Notes under the pieces: generated by a model
Told to the model about the DNA's origin: nothing
The model's input: the letters and a program-made list of their open reading frames with translations, nothing else
Databases searched by the model: none
Shown here: piece after piece, positions 9,019 through 17,845 of the stretch
Layout: the number at the start of each line of letters is the position of its first letter
Numbering within the stretch: the stretch's first letter is position 1
Position numbers and translations under genes: made by a program
DNA from: Gordonia pseudamarae
GTDB lineage: Bacteria; Actinomycetota; Actinomycetes; Mycobacteriales; Mycobacteriaceae
Reading direction: 5' to 3'
NCBI RefSeq assembly: GCF_025273675.1
Contig: NZ_CP045809.1
Coordinates: 2,604,001 to 2,668,000 of the forward strand
DNA length: 64,000 nucleotides

Positions 9019-11142
9019 GTGGCCAGCACCTCAAACAGTCCCGCCGTCATCACCGACGAGATCCGCGCGCTGACCGTCGCCGCTCATCCGGACGACTGGA
9101 CCGACGTCGACACGCGGGCCGTCGACACCGCGCGCCTGCTGGCCGCCGACGCGGTGCAGAAGTGCGGCAGCGGCCACCCCGGCACCGCGATGAGCCTGGC
9201 ACCTCTGGCGTACACGCTGTTCCAGCGCACCCTGAGGCACGATCCCGCCGACCCGGCATGGGTGGGCCGGGATCGTTTCGTCTTGTCCTGCGGACATTCG
9301 AGCCTGACCCTGTACGTCCAGCTGTACCTGGGCGGTTTCGGTCTCGAACTGGGCGACCTGCAAGCGCTGCGCACCTGGGATTCACTGACCCCCGGCCACC
9401 CCGAGTACCGGCACACCAAGGGCGTGGAGATCACCACCGGCCCGCTCGGCCAGGGTCTGGCGTCGGCGGTCGGCATGAGCATGGCCTCGCGGTACGAGCG
9501 CGGCCTCTTCGATCCGCAGGCAGCACCTGGCACCAGCCCGTTCGATCACTTCATCTATGTCATCGCCTCCGACGGCGACATCGAAGAGGGTGTGACCTCC
9601 GAGGCCAGTTCGCTCGCCGGAACCCAGCAACTGGGCAACCTGATCGTCTTCTACGACCAGAACCAGATCTCCATCGAGGACGACACCGATATCGCCCTGT
9701 CGGAGGATGTGGCCAGGCGGTACGAGGCCTACGGCTGGCATGTGCAAACCGTCGAAGGCGGTGAGAACGTCGCCGGTATCGAGGCCGCGATCGAGGCGGC
9801 CAAGGCCGTCACCGACAAGCCCTCGATCATCTGCCTGCGCACGGTCATCGCGTTCCCGGCCCCCACCAAGATGAATACCGGCGCCTCGCACGGTTCGGCA
9901 CTGGGTGCCGACGAGATCGCCGCCACCAAGACCATCCTCGGTTTCGATCCGGAGAAGTCCTTCGAGGTGTCCGACGAGGTCATCGGTCACACCCGCGCGC
10001 TGCTCACCCGCGGCGCCGCCGCCAAGGCGGAGTGGACCACCGGGTTCGATGCGTGGGCCGCGGCCAACCCCGAGGCCAAGTCGCTGTTCGATCGGCTGCA
10101 CGCCGGTGAGCTGCCCGAGGGCTGGACCGACGCGCTGCCCACCTGGACGCCCGGCGACAAGGCGGTGGCGACCCGATCGGCCTCGGGCAAGGTGCTCTCG
10201 GCACTCGGTCCGGTGCTGCCGGAACTGTGGGGTGGTTCGGCCGACCTGGCCGGCTCCAACAACACCACCATCGACGGCGCGAAGTCGTTCGGTCCGGCGT
10301 CGATCTCGACATCCACCTGGACCGCCGACCCGTACGGACGCACCCTGCACTTCGGTATCCGTGAGCATGCGATGGGCTCGATCCTGTCGGGCATCGTCCT
10401 GCACGGGCCGACCCGCGCCTACGGCGGCACCTTCCTGCAGTTCGCCGACTACATGCGTCCGGCCGTCCGGCTCGCGGCGCTGATGGAGATCGCCCCGGTC
10501 TACGTGTGGACGCACGATTCGATCGGCCTCGGTGAGGACGGACCCACCCACCAGCCGATCGAACATCTGGCCGCACTGCGTGCGATTCCGAATCTGGACG
10601 TGGTGCGTCCGGCCGATGCCAACGAGACCGCCTACGCGTGGGCCCACATCCTGACCCGCCACAACAACCCGGCCGGACTGGCCCTGACCCGGCAGAACGT
10701 CGCCGTTCTGGAGGGCACGTCCGCCGAGGGCGTCGCCGCCGGCGGCTATGTGCTCAGCGACGCCGACGGCGAGGCCGCGGTGGTGCTGATCGCGACCGGT
10801 TCAGAGGTGGAGCTGGCGGTGGCAGCCCAGCAGACGCTCAAGGACAAGGGCATCGCCGCCCGCGTCGTGTCGATGCCCAGCATCGAATGGTTCGACGAGC
10901 AGACCCAGGAGTACCGCGATTCGGTGCTCCCCCCGGCCACCCCGCGCGTGGTGGTCGAGGCCGGTATCGCGATGCCGTGGTTCCGGTTCGTACCCTCCGC
11001 CGATCAGATCGTCTCGCTCGAGCACTATGGCGCGTCGGCCGGGTACAAGGTGCTCTACGAGGAGTTCGGTATCACCGCCGGGGCCGTCGTCGCGGCCGCG
11101 GAACGCGCAATAGGCACAGCGGAACGCGCAGCCGCCAAGTAA
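9019..11142 (+). CDS. tkt: Transketolase
   Basis: 707-aa thiamine diphosphate enzyme that moves two-carbon units between sugar phosphates in the non-oxidative pentose phosphate pathway. The N-terminal domain has [18 protein letters not shown] and the cofactor loop [15 protein letters not shown], with NQIS beyond. The middle domain has [15 protein letters not shown] and [15 protein letters not shown]. Length is normal for the family. GTG 9019 is chosen because the protein then starts [15 protein letters not shown] and AGGAG lies 10 nt upstream; the frame is open for a further 36 codons without family similarity. First gene of the operon tkt-tal-zwf-opcA-pgl. Confidence 0.95.
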   Translation: MASTSNSPAVITDEIRALTVAAHPDDWTDVDTRAVDTARLLAADAVQKCGSGHPGTAMSLAPLAYTLFQRTLRHDPADPAWVGRDRFVLSCGHSSLTLYVQLYLGGFGLELGDLQALRTWDSLTPGHPEYRHTKGVEITTGPLGQGLASAVGMSMASRYERGLFDPQAAPGTSPFDHFIYVIASDGDIEEGVTSEASSLAGTQQLGNLIVFYDQNQISIEDDTDIALSEDVARRYEAYGWHVQTVEGGENVAGIEAAIEAAKAVTDKPSIICLRTVIAFPAPTKMNTGASHGSALGADEIAATKTILGFDPEKSFEVSDEVIGHTRALLTRGAAAKAEWTTGFDAWAAANPEAKSLFDRLHAGELPEGWTDALPTWTPGDKAVATRSASGKVLSALGPVLPELWGGSADLAGSNNTTIDGAKSFGPASISTSTWTADPYGRTLHFGIREHAMGSILSGIVLHGPTRAYGGTFLQFADYMRPAVRLAALMEIAPVYVWTHDSIGLGEDGPTHQPIEHLAALRAIPNLDVVRPADANETAYAWAHILTRHNNPAGLALTRQNVAVLEGTSAEGVAAGGYVLSDADGEAAVVLIATGSEVELAVAAQQTLKDKGIAARVVSMPSIEWFDEQTQEYRDSVLPPATPRVVVEAGIAMPWFRFVPSADQIVSLEHYGASAGYKVLYEEFGITAGAVVAAAERAIGTAERAAAK

Positions 11143-11167
11143 CCACTCGACACCAGGGAGAACCGTC

Positions 11168-12283
11168 GTGACCCAGAACGAGAAGCTCGCAGAACTGTCC
11201 GCCGCAGGGGTATCGGTGTGGCTCGATGACCTGTCCCGGGATCTGATCTCCTCCGGCGACCTGGCCACCCTCGTCGACACCAAGTCGGTGACCGGTGTCA
11301 CCACCAACCCGTCGATCTTCCAGGCGGCGCTGTCGGCCGGCACCAGCTATGATGCCCAGGTGGGCGAGCTGGCCGCGCGCGGAGCCGACGTGGACGCCAC
11401 CATCCGCACCGTCACCACCGACGACGTCCGCAATGCCTGTGACGTGCTCGCCCCGGTGTACGAGGCCACTGACGGGGTCGACGGCCGGGTGTCGATCGAG
11501 GTCGATCCGCGTCTGGCGCACGATACCGACGGCACCATCGCCCAGGCGATCGAACTGTGGAAGATCGTCGACCGGCCCAACCTGCTGATCAAGATCCCCG
11601 CGACCGTCGCCGGTCTGCCCGCGATCAGCAAGGTGATCGCCGAGGGCATCAGCGTCAACGTGACACTGATCTTCTCGGTGGAGCGCTACCTCGGGGTGAT
11701 GAACGCCTACCTCGACGGTCTGGAGGCCGCCGCCACCGCCGGACACGATCTGTCGACGATCCATTCGGTGGCCTCGTTCTTCGTCTCCCGCGTCGACACC
11801 GAGGTGGACAAGCGGCTGGCCGCCATCGGCTCGTCCGAGGCGAAGGAGTTGCAGGGCAAGGCCGCGCTGGCCAATGCCCGCCTGGCCTACGCCGCCTACG
11901 AGGATGTGTTCGGCGGCGACCGCTTCGCCGCGCTGGTGGCCGAGGGCGGACGGTCGCAGCGTCCGCTGTGGGCGTCGACGGGTGTGAAGAACCCCGACTA
12001 CCCCGACACCCTCTACGTCAGCGAGCTGGTCGCGCCCAACACCGTGAACACGATGCCGGGCAAGACGATGGACGCCTTCGCCGACCACGGCTGGGTCAAC
12101 ACCTCCTCGATCATCGGTCTGGGCGACGCCTCGCGGGAGGTTTTCGACAAGATCGCCGCACTCGGAATCGATTTCACCGATGTCTTCGAGGTGCTCGAAA
12201 GCGAAGGAGTGAGTAAGTTCGAAGACGCATGGAACGAACTGCTCATCGCGACCGCGGAGCAGCTGCGCGCAGCGAAAGGCTGA
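11168..12283 (+). CDS. tal: Transaldolase
   Basis: 371 aa, the long actinobacterial/cyanobacterial type of transaldolase. It transfers a dihydroxyacetone unit between sedoheptulose-7-phosphate and glyceraldehyde-3-phosphate. The Schiff-base lysine is in [26 protein letters not shown] sequence near residue 45 and [14 protein letters not shown] are further signatures. GTG start with GGGAG 9 nt upstream, 25 nt after tkt. The downstream zwf starts 6 nt after the stop, so the genes are co-transcribed. Confidence 0.95.
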   Translation: MTQNEKLAELSAAGVSVWLDDLSRDLISSGDLATLVDTKSVTGVTTNPSIFQAALSAGTSYDAQVGELAARGADVDATIRTVTTDDVRNACDVLAPVYEATDGVDGRVSIEVDPRLAHDTDGTIAQAIELWKIVDRPNLLIKIPATVAGLPAISKVIAEGISVNVTLIFSVERYLGVMNAYLDGLEAAATAGHDLSTIHSVASFFVSRVDTEVDKRLAAIGSSEAKELQGKAALANARLAYAAYEDVFGGDRFAALVAEGGRSQRPLWASTGVKNPDYPDTLYVSELVAPNTVNTMPGKTMDAFADHGWVNTSSIIGLGDASREVFDKIAALGIDFTDVFEVLESEGVSKFEDAWNELLIATAEQLRAAKG

Positions 12284-12289
12284 AACCTG

Positions 12290-13843
12290 GTGACATCCCG
12301 GAACGCACAGCACGACGGCACCGACTGGACCAATCCGCTGCGCGATCCCCGGGATAAGAGGTTGGCCCGGATCGCCGGTCCCTGCAGTCTGATCATCTTC
12401 GGGGTCACCGGCGACCTCGCCCGCAAGAAGCTCATGCCCGCCGTGTACGACCTGGCCAACCGGGGTCTGCTACCGCCCTCGTTCGCGCTGGTCGGGTTCG
12501 CCCGGCGCGACTGGGATCACGAGGAGTTCGCCAAGATCGTCCATGACGCGGTCCGCGACCACGCCCGAACCGGTTTCCGGGAAGAGGTGTGGGAGCGGCT
12601 CAGCGAGGGCTTCCGTTTCGTGCGGGGCTCGTTCGACGACGACGCCGCCTTCGACCGGCTCAGGGATACCCTGCTGCGTCTGGATACCGAACGCGGCACC
12701 GACGGCAATCACGCGTTCTACCTGTCGATCCCGCCGAAGGCCTTCCCCACCGTGCTCGAACAGCTGAACCGGGTGGGTCTGGCCTCCGGGGGCGACGAGC
12801 ACTGGCGGCGGGTGGTGATCGAGAAGCCGTTCGGTCACGATCTGCAGTCCGCGAAAGAACTCAACGGCATCGTCAACCGGGTGTTTCCGGAGTCGTCGGT
12901 GTTCCGGATCGATCACTATCTCGGCAAGGAGACGGTCCAGAACATCCTGGCGCTGCGGTTTGCCAACCAGTTGTTCGATCCGCTGTGGAGTTCGCACTAC
13001 ATCGACCATGTGCAGATCACGATGGCCGAGGACATCGGCCTCGGTGGCCGGGCCGGCTATTACGACGGGATCGGTGCGGCCCGCGACGTCATCCAGAATC
13101 ATCTGCTGCAGCTGATGGCGCTGGTGGCGATGGAGGAGCCGATCTCGTTCGAGCCCAAGCAGTTGCAGGCCGAGAAGATCAAGGTCCTGGCCGCCACCCG
13201 CAATATCGAACCGCTCGCGCAGAACTCGGCGCGCGGACAGTATGGTCCGGGCTGGCAGGGCAGCGAGAAAGTGCCGGGCCTGATCGACGAGGACGGTTTT
13301 GCCGCCGATTCGATCACCGAGACGTACGCGGCGATCGCGCTCGAGGTCGATTCACGGCGCTGGGCCGGTGTGCCGTTCTATCTGCGCACCGGAAAGCGCC
13401 TGGGCCGCAGGGTCACCGAGATCGCTTTGGTGTTCAAACGGGCGCCGCATCTGCCGTTCGACAAGACCATGACCGAGGAACTGAGCCAGAACGCGCTGGT
13501 CATCCGGGTGCAGCCGGATGAGGGCATCACGTTGCGGTTCGGCTCCAAGGTGCCCGCATCGAGCATGGAGGTGCGCGATGTGAATATGGACTTCAGCTAC
13601 GGCACCGCCTTCACCGAGGCGTCCCCGGAGGCCTACGAGCGGCTGATCCTGGACGTGCTGCTCGGTGAGCCGTCGCTCTTCCCGGTCAACGAGGAAGTCG
13701 AATTGTCGTGGCAGATCCTCGATCCGGTCCTGGCCCAGTGGGCCTCGGACGGCAAGCCGGATACCTACGAGTCGGGCACCTGGGGCCCGGCCTCGGCCGA
13801 AGAGATGATGAACCGCACCGGCCGTAGCTGGCGCCGACCGTGA
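12290..13843 (+). CDS. zwf: Glucose-6-phosphate 1-dehydrogenase
   Basis: 517-aa NADP-dependent enzyme, first step of the oxidative pentose phosphate pathway. The dinucleotide-binding motif is FGVTGDLARKKLMPAVYDL near residue 40. The active-site signature RIDHYLGKE with the catalytic His is near residue 207. EKPFGHDL supplies another conserved lysine. GTG start 6 nt after tal. In actinobacteria Zwf needs OpcA, encoded next, for full activity. Confidence 0.95.
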   Translation: MTSRNAQHDGTDWTNPLRDPRDKRLARIAGPCSLIIFGVTGDLARKKLMPAVYDLANRGLLPPSFALVGFARRDWDHEEFAKIVHDAVRDHARTGFREEVWERLSEGFRFVRGSFDDDAAFDRLRDTLLRLDTERGTDGNHAFYLSIPPKAFPTVLEQLNRVGLASGGDEHWRRVVIEKPFGHDLQSAKELNGIVNRVFPESSVFRIDHYLGKETVQNILALRFANQLFDPLWSSHYIDHVQITMAEDIGLGGRAGYYDGIGAARDVIQNHLLQLMALVAMEEPISFEPKQLQAEKIKVLAATRNIEPLAQNSARGQYGPGWQGSEKVPGLIDEDGFAADSITETYAAIALEVDSRRWAGVPFYLRTGKRLGRRVTEIALVFKRAPHLPFDKTMTEELSQNALVIRVQPDEGITLRFGSKVPASSMEVRDVNMDFSYGTAFTEASPEAYERLILDVLLGEPSLFPVNEEVELSWQILDPVLAQWASDGKPDTYESGTWGPASAEEMMNRTGRSWRRP

Positions 13844-13853
13844 GGAGCTTGCG

Positions 13854-14774
13854 ATGATCGTCGACCTTCCGGACACGTCCACCGGCGTCGTCGCCAAACG
13901 GATCGTGGAGGTCCGTGAATCCGGCGGCGCCATCAGCCTGGGCCGGGTGCTCACCCTGGTGGTGGTCGCCGAACGCGGCGAACCGACCGAGGGCGCCATC
14001 TCGGCGGCGATCGACGCGAGCCGCGAACATCCGAGCCGGGTCATCGTGGTCTCGCGTGGCGACGAGAACCACACCACCCGGCTGGACGCGCAGATCCGGG
14101 TCGGCGGCGACGCGGGCGCCTCCGAGGTGGTGGTGCTGACGTTGCACGGCGAACTGGCCGCCCACCCGGATTCGGTGGTGATTCCGTTCCTGCTGCCCGA
14201 CACCCCGGTGGTCACCTGGTGGCCGGGTACCGCACCGGCCCTGCCGTCGGCCGATCCGATGGGCAGGCTCGGCACCCGCCGGATTCTCGACGCGACCAAG
14301 GATCCCGACCCCGAGACGGTGCTGGCGCGCCGCCTGTCCAGCTATGGCGCCGGTGACTCCGATATCGCGTGGACCCAGATCACGCCGTGGCGCGGGATTC
14401 TGGCCTCGGCCGTCGACAGGCCGCCGCACGAGGCGATCACCGCCGTCGATGTGTCCGGTCCGTCTCATTCACCGGCGATCGATCTGCTCGCCGGCTGGTT
14501 GCGGACCGCGCTGAAGGTTCCCACCCGGCGCAGTATCGGCAGTTTCGAGGTCCGGCTGCACCGCAAGAGCGGGCCGACGGTTCTGGCCATCGACGAGAAC
14601 AGCAACGCGGTGCTGACGGCGCCGGGCAAACCGGACGGCCGGATCGCGCTGGTGCGGCGCAACCTGCCGATGTGTCTGGCCGAGGAGCTGCGTAGGCTCG
14701 ATGCCGACAAGATCTACGAGATGGCACTTGCCGGTGTCGGCGAGGTGGAGACGGTGGAAAGGGTTTCGGCGTGA
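13854..14774 (+). CDS. opcA: OpcA, glucose-6-phosphate dehydrogenase assembly/allosteric protein
   Basis: 306-aa protein of the OpcA family, which associates with Zwf and activates it. Recognisable stretches are VTWWPGTAPALPSADPMG, the TQITPWRG region and DLLAGWLRTALK. No membrane segments. The ATG has GAGGAG 6 nt upstream, itself overlapping the zwf stop region. The stop overlaps the pgl GTG (GTGA, 14771-14774). Confidence 0.92.
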   Translation: MIVDLPDTSTGVVAKRIVEVRESGGAISLGRVLTLVVVAERGEPTEGAISAAIDASREHPSRVIVVSRGDENHTTRLDAQIRVGGDAGASEVVVLTLHGELAAHPDSVVIPFLLPDTPVVTWWPGTAPALPSADPMGRLGTRRILDATKDPDPETVLARRLSSYGAGDSDIAWTQITPWRGILASAVDRPPHEAITAVDVSGPSHSPAIDLLAGWLRTALKVPTRRSIGSFEVRLHRKSGPTVLAIDENSNAVLTAPGKPDGRIALVRRNLPMCLAEELRRLDADKIYEMALAGVGEVETVERVSA

Positions 14775-15553
14775 TCGCAGCAGACAATCCGCATGTGGAG
14801 CCGGTGACCGAGACACTGGTCTTCGACGACAAAACCGAGCTCGTTTCCACTGCCGCGCAACGCTTTGTGGATGTGGTGACCGCGGCGCAGCGCGAACGCG
14901 GGGTGGCGCACGTCGTGCTCACCGGCGGCAGCAACGGTATCGCGATCCTGGCGGCGCTTGCCACCGGGGCGGGCGTTACGGCCGACGGACTCGACTGGAC
15001 GAATATCGAAATCTATTGGGGCGATGACCGTTTCGTTCCCGACGGCGATCCCGATCGCAATGCGGGGCAGGCCCGGGATGCGTTGCTCGCCCATGTCCCT
15101 GTCGATCCGGCCAAGGTGCACCCGATGGCCCCGTCGGACGGCCCGTTCGGTGACGACATCGCCGCCGCCGCCGCCGACTATGCCCGCCTGCTGGCGTCGT
15201 TGTCCGCCGACGGGGTGGCTCCCGAGTTCGATCTGCATCTGCTCGGCATGGGCGGTGAAGGGCACATCAACTCCCTGTTCCCCCACGCCGAGGCCACTGC
15301 CGAGACATCGAAAACCGTCGTTGCCGTCACAGACTCCCCCAAGCCTCCGTCACGCCGTATCACCCTGACGCTGCCGGTGGTCAACCGCAGCCGCGCCGTG
15401 TGGTTCCTGGTCGCCGGCGCCGACAAGGCGGAGGCCGTGGCGGCGGCCCGCGATGGTGCCGATGCCGCCGACTGGCCGTGCGCCGGTGCCCACGGCACCG
15501 CCGAAACGGTCTGGTTCCTCGACACCGCGGCGGCCTCCCACCTCACCGCCTAG
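14771..15553 (+). CDS. pgl: 6-phosphogluconolactonase
   Basis: 260-aa enzyme that hydrolyses 6-phosphogluconolactone, the product of Zwf. NagB-like fold with HVVLTGGSNGIAIL near residue 50, WGDDRFVPDGDPDRN near residue 90 and GMGGEGHINSLFP near residue 160. GTG start overlapping opcA by 4 nt. Last gene of the pentose phosphate operon. Confidence 0.93.
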   Translation: MIAADNPHVEPVTETLVFDDKTELVSTAAQRFVDVVTAAQRERGVAHVVLTGGSNGIAILAALATGAGVTADGLDWTNIEIYWGDDRFVPDGDPDRNAGQARDALLAHVPVDPAKVHPMAPSDGPFGDDIAAAAADYARLLASLSADGVAPEFDLHLLGMGGEGHINSLFPHAEATAETSKTVVAVTDSPKPPSRRITLTLPVVNRSRAVWFLVAGADKAEAVAAARDGADAADWPCAGAHGTAETVWFLDTAAASHLTA

Positions 15554-15619
15554 CAACCTCACCGCTTAGCCACCCCGCCATTTCCCATCAATTCGCGCAC
15601 CCGCCATCCCCTGGCTTGC

Positions 15620-15625
15620 TAGCGT
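15620..15625 (+). promoter_or_regulatory. -10 element of the lipase gene, leaderless geometry
   Basis: TAGCGT fits TANNNT and ends 6 nt before the ATG at 15632, with no Shine-Dalgarno between. A leaderless transcript is therefore likely. Confidence 0.5.
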
Positions 15626-15631
15626 CCGACC

Positions 15632-16543
15632 ATGATTCGATCCGCTGTCCGCCCGGTGATCGCAACGGTCACCGCGGTGGCCGCTGTGCTGCTGACTGTT
15701 GTCGCCCCGGCTTCGGCCGCTCCGAAACCGTATCCGGTGAGCTACGACGCCCTCGGATCGTTCATCGCCGGTTCCCTCGTGGCCGATGTCCCGCCGCCCG
15801 GGGCGAATATCCGAACGTGCCACAGCGCGACGCACCCGACGCCGGTAATTCTGGTGCACGGTTTTTCAGCGAACCAGAACGGTAGCTGGCGGGCGATCGC
15901 GCCGATCCTCGCCAATGACGGGTACTGCGTGTTCACGCTCAATATGGGGCAGACCTCGTTAAGTCGGCCGCTCGGCATAGGGCATATCGAGAGCCTGTCG
16001 ACGTCGGCGACACAGTTGTCGACGTTCGCCGACCAGGTCCGAGTATGGACGGGCGCACAGAAGGTCGATCTGATCACCCATTCCGCGGGCGGTGCGGTCG
16101 CCAACATTCTGCTGCACGATCTGAACGGTGCGACAAAGGTGCGACACGTGATCAATGTCGGCGGGGTGCTGTCCGGGTTCCCGGAGGTCCACGGCATGGC
16201 GATGATCGATATTCCCGCGCTCAAGGCACCGCTGTTGGAAATCTGTCCCGGCTGTGGCGATCTCGACGACCGCGACCGGTACCAGTCGCTGAAAGCGCCG
16301 ATACCACATGTTCGGTACACCAATATCGCCACGATGAACGATGAGTTGGTGACTCCGTACCGCAACGCCCATCTGCCTGCTGCGCCGAACGTCGCCAACA
16401 TCACGGTGCAGAAGGTGTGCCCGGGCTCGATCGTCGGACATATCGGTCTGCTGTATGACCGTGGTGTCATCACGATGATCCGCAACAGCCTCGATCCCGA
16501 CCGCAGACGCCCGGTCAGGTGCGAGCCGGGTTTCCCGCTGTAG
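15632..16543 (+). CDS. Secreted alpha/beta-hydrolase, lipase class 2 / EstA-like
   Basis: 303 aa with a Sec signal peptide: basic start MIRSAVRP, hydrophobic core to about residue 25 and an Ala-X-Ala cleavage site near residue 29-30. The oxyanion motif is PVILVHGFSANQNGSW (residues 71-86). The nucleophile is Ser151 in ITHSAGGAVAN, where Thr replaces the first Gly of GxSxG. A late GHIGLLYD supplies the likely catalytic His, and Asp is probably in the DLDDRD region or nearby. Several cysteines (C63, C99, CPGCGD) suggest disulfides. Substrate probably esters or lipids outside the cell. It is not part of the pentose phosphate operon by promoter evidence. Confidence 0.82.
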   Translation: MIRSAVRPVIATVTAVAAVLLTVVAPASAAPKPYPVSYDALGSFIAGSLVADVPPPGANIRTCHSATHPTPVILVHGFSANQNGSWRAIAPILANDGYCVFTLNMGQTSLSRPLGIGHIESLSTSATQLSTFADQVRVWTGAQKVDLITHSAGGAVANILLHDLNGATKVRHVINVGGVLSGFPEVHGMAMIDIPALKAPLLEICPGCGDLDDRDRYQSLKAPIPHVRYTNIATMNDELVTPYRNAHLPAAPNVANITVQKVCPGSIVGHIGLLYDRGVITMIRNSLDPDRRRPVRCEPGFPL

Positions 16544-16691
16544 ATCCGTTGGCGAGCCGGTCTGGGACGCCGCCTACGCCGAATCACATCTCATCGCCGC
16601 CGCACCGAGACCCCGCGCTCACCGAGGAGTCCCGCGGCCCGATATCGCTGTGCGGCATCGGGAACATCGGCGACGCCGATGCGAGCAGACG

Positions 16692-16988
16692 TCAGGCGAC
16701 ACCTTTGAACGGATCATGCTCTGCGATCAGCTTTTCCACACGTGCCTCGTCCAGGCGTGAACGGATCGACGTCTGTTCCTGCCGGTCGCGCACCACCTTC
16801 GCGAGGGTGAACGTGCTCGACACCAGGAACAGCAGGGTGACGCCGAAGTAGCCACGCTGCCAGGAGTCGAGTGGGAGGTTCCACACACCGATCACCGATG
16901 CGCTCAGGCTGACCGCGAATGCGATGATCGCCTGAATCTGAAACGCCGACGTGGTCGCGGACTGCGGGATGTCTTTACTCTGTGCCAT
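16692..16988 (-). CDS. YiaA/YiaB-type two-helix inner membrane protein
   Basis: 98 aa with two hydrophobic segments, IIAFAVSLSASVIGVWNL and GYFGVTLLFLVSSTFTL. These are followed by KVVRDRQEQ, the pattern of the yiaAB two-helix domain. The C-terminal 30 residues are charged and helical. Function of the family is unknown. It faces the lipase gene across 148 bp in which I see no strong terminator. Confidence 0.75.
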   Translation of the reverse strand: MAQSKDIPQSATTSAFQIQAIIAFAVSLSASVIGVWNLPLDSWQRGYFGVTLLFLVSSTFTLAKVVRDRQEQTSIRSRLDEARVEKLIAEHDPFKGVA

Positions 16989-17136
16989 GCCTCGACGCTA
17001 GATCGTCCCGGATGAGCGAACATGCGTAGCGCTACTCACATCTCCACACATATCGGAATAAAATAATGTCTTGGCATTGCACCGGACGTACCCTATTCTC
17101 ATATCTCACCGACACCGCGACCGAAGGGAGACGACC

Positions 17137-17208
17137 ATGCGCGGCAGCATCTGTGACGCTGTGTGCGACGGCTTCTCGTATCCCGGTTCGCCCATGACAA
17201 GCGCCTGA
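17137..17208 (+). CDS. Possible 23-aa peptide or leader frame
   Basis: ATG with AGGGAG 7 nt upstream opens a 23-codon frame (starting MRGSICDAVCDGFSYPG). It ends 68 nt before the tRNA-like gene. The peptide resembles nothing I recognise and contains two cysteines. It could be a leader peptide, the truncated head of a lost gene, or chance. Confidence 0.25.
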   Translation: MRGSICDAVCDGFSYPGSPMTSA

Positions 17209-17276
17209 GGACTCTGCCGGCTCCTTGCCCGTGGACAGGTGTCGCCACGGCCGATCAGCATCGTGCCGATATACCT

Positions 17277-17358
17277 GTGCCGGTCGGATCGCGGCTATTC
17301 CAGCGGACTGTAAATTCGTGGCTTTCGAGCATCGCAGGTTCGAGTCCTGCCCGGCACA
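17277..17358 (+). tRNA. Divergent tRNA-Tyr(GTA)-like gene, long variable arm, no encoded CCA
   Basis: 82 nt fold as a type II tRNA. The acceptor stem is a perfect 7 bp (GTGCCGG with CCGGCAC). The D stem has 3 bp with GG in the loop. The anticodon arm is GCGGA-CTGTAAA-TTCGT with anticodon GTA at 17310-17312 and two G-T pairs. The variable arm is 14 nt, as expected for bacterial tRNA-Tyr. The T arm GCAGG-TTCGAGT-CCTGC is perfect. Odd points: conserved A14 is missing, the D loop is short, CCA is not encoded and the gene sits alone 97 bp before an RNA-repair nucleotidyltransferase. It may be a tRNA-like RNA acted on by that system rather than the housekeeping tRNA-Tyr. Confidence 0.75.
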
Positions 17359-17455
17359 CTCTCCGTCACGTCATTTCAACCCAGCAGGCAACCCGGCCGG
17401 CCTGTCATCGCACCCCGCATACGGCCACCTGATCATTTCCGGAAGGACAATTCCG

Positions 17456-17845
17456 ATGGATGCCTCACCCCAACGTCCCAATGTCGAATACGGCGATCCC
17501 GCGGTCGCCCTGCCGAACGAGATCCTGCGTTCGGTGGTGGGCAGCGGCGTGCACGGTATCGCGATCCCCGGTACCGACGACCACGACGAGATGGGTGTCT
17601 ACGTCGAACCGCCCGAGTACATCCTCGGCATCATCGAGCATCGTCAGGACTACATCTGGCGGACGCAACCAGAGGGCGTACGCAGCGGCCACGGCGACAC
17701 CGACCTGGTGCTGTATTCGCTGCGGAAGTACCTGCGGCTGGCCACCAAGGGCAATCCGACAGCGTTGCTGCCGTTGTTCGCACCGGAGAGGTCTCTGGTC
17801 GTGCGCACGCCACTGGGTGACGAACTGCGTGCACTGCGGACGGCG
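17456..17845 (+). pseudogene. RlaP-type RNA-repair nucleotidyltransferase, 5' part (split by IS)
   Basis: First 130 codons of a polymerase-beta-superfamily nucleotidyltransferase of the RlaP (YcgL/COG3541) type. The catalytic motif is GSGVHGIAIPGTDDHDEMGV near residue 34, giving the GS and D-x-D signature. The third acidic region DTDLVLYSLRKYLRLA and the family motif KGNPTALLPLFAPE follow. The start is ATG 17456 with GGAAGG 10 nt upstream. The frame is interrupted after ...LRALRTA by an IS256-family element. Joining to 19287 through one copy of the 9-bp duplication gives an intact protein of 266 aa, so inactivation looks recent. RlaP proteins are known from predicted RNA repair operons. Confidence 0.85.
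17837..17845 (+). repeat. Left copy of 9-bp target-site duplication
   Basis: CGGACGGCG, repeated exactly at 19278-19286. It flanks the IS and codes for part of LRTA in the nucleotidyltransferase. Confidence 0.85.

Larger units (their letters stand above)
16989..17455 (+). other. Upstream region of the RlaP locus
   Basis: A 467-bp stretch without a normal gene. It holds an AT-rich piece (17045-17070), a possible 23-codon reading frame with a good Shine-Dalgarno (17137-17208) and the tRNA-Tyr-like gene (17277-17358). The last 97 bp lead into the nucleotidyltransferase gene, with GGAAGG at 17440-17445 as its ribosome binding site. Confidence 0.6.
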
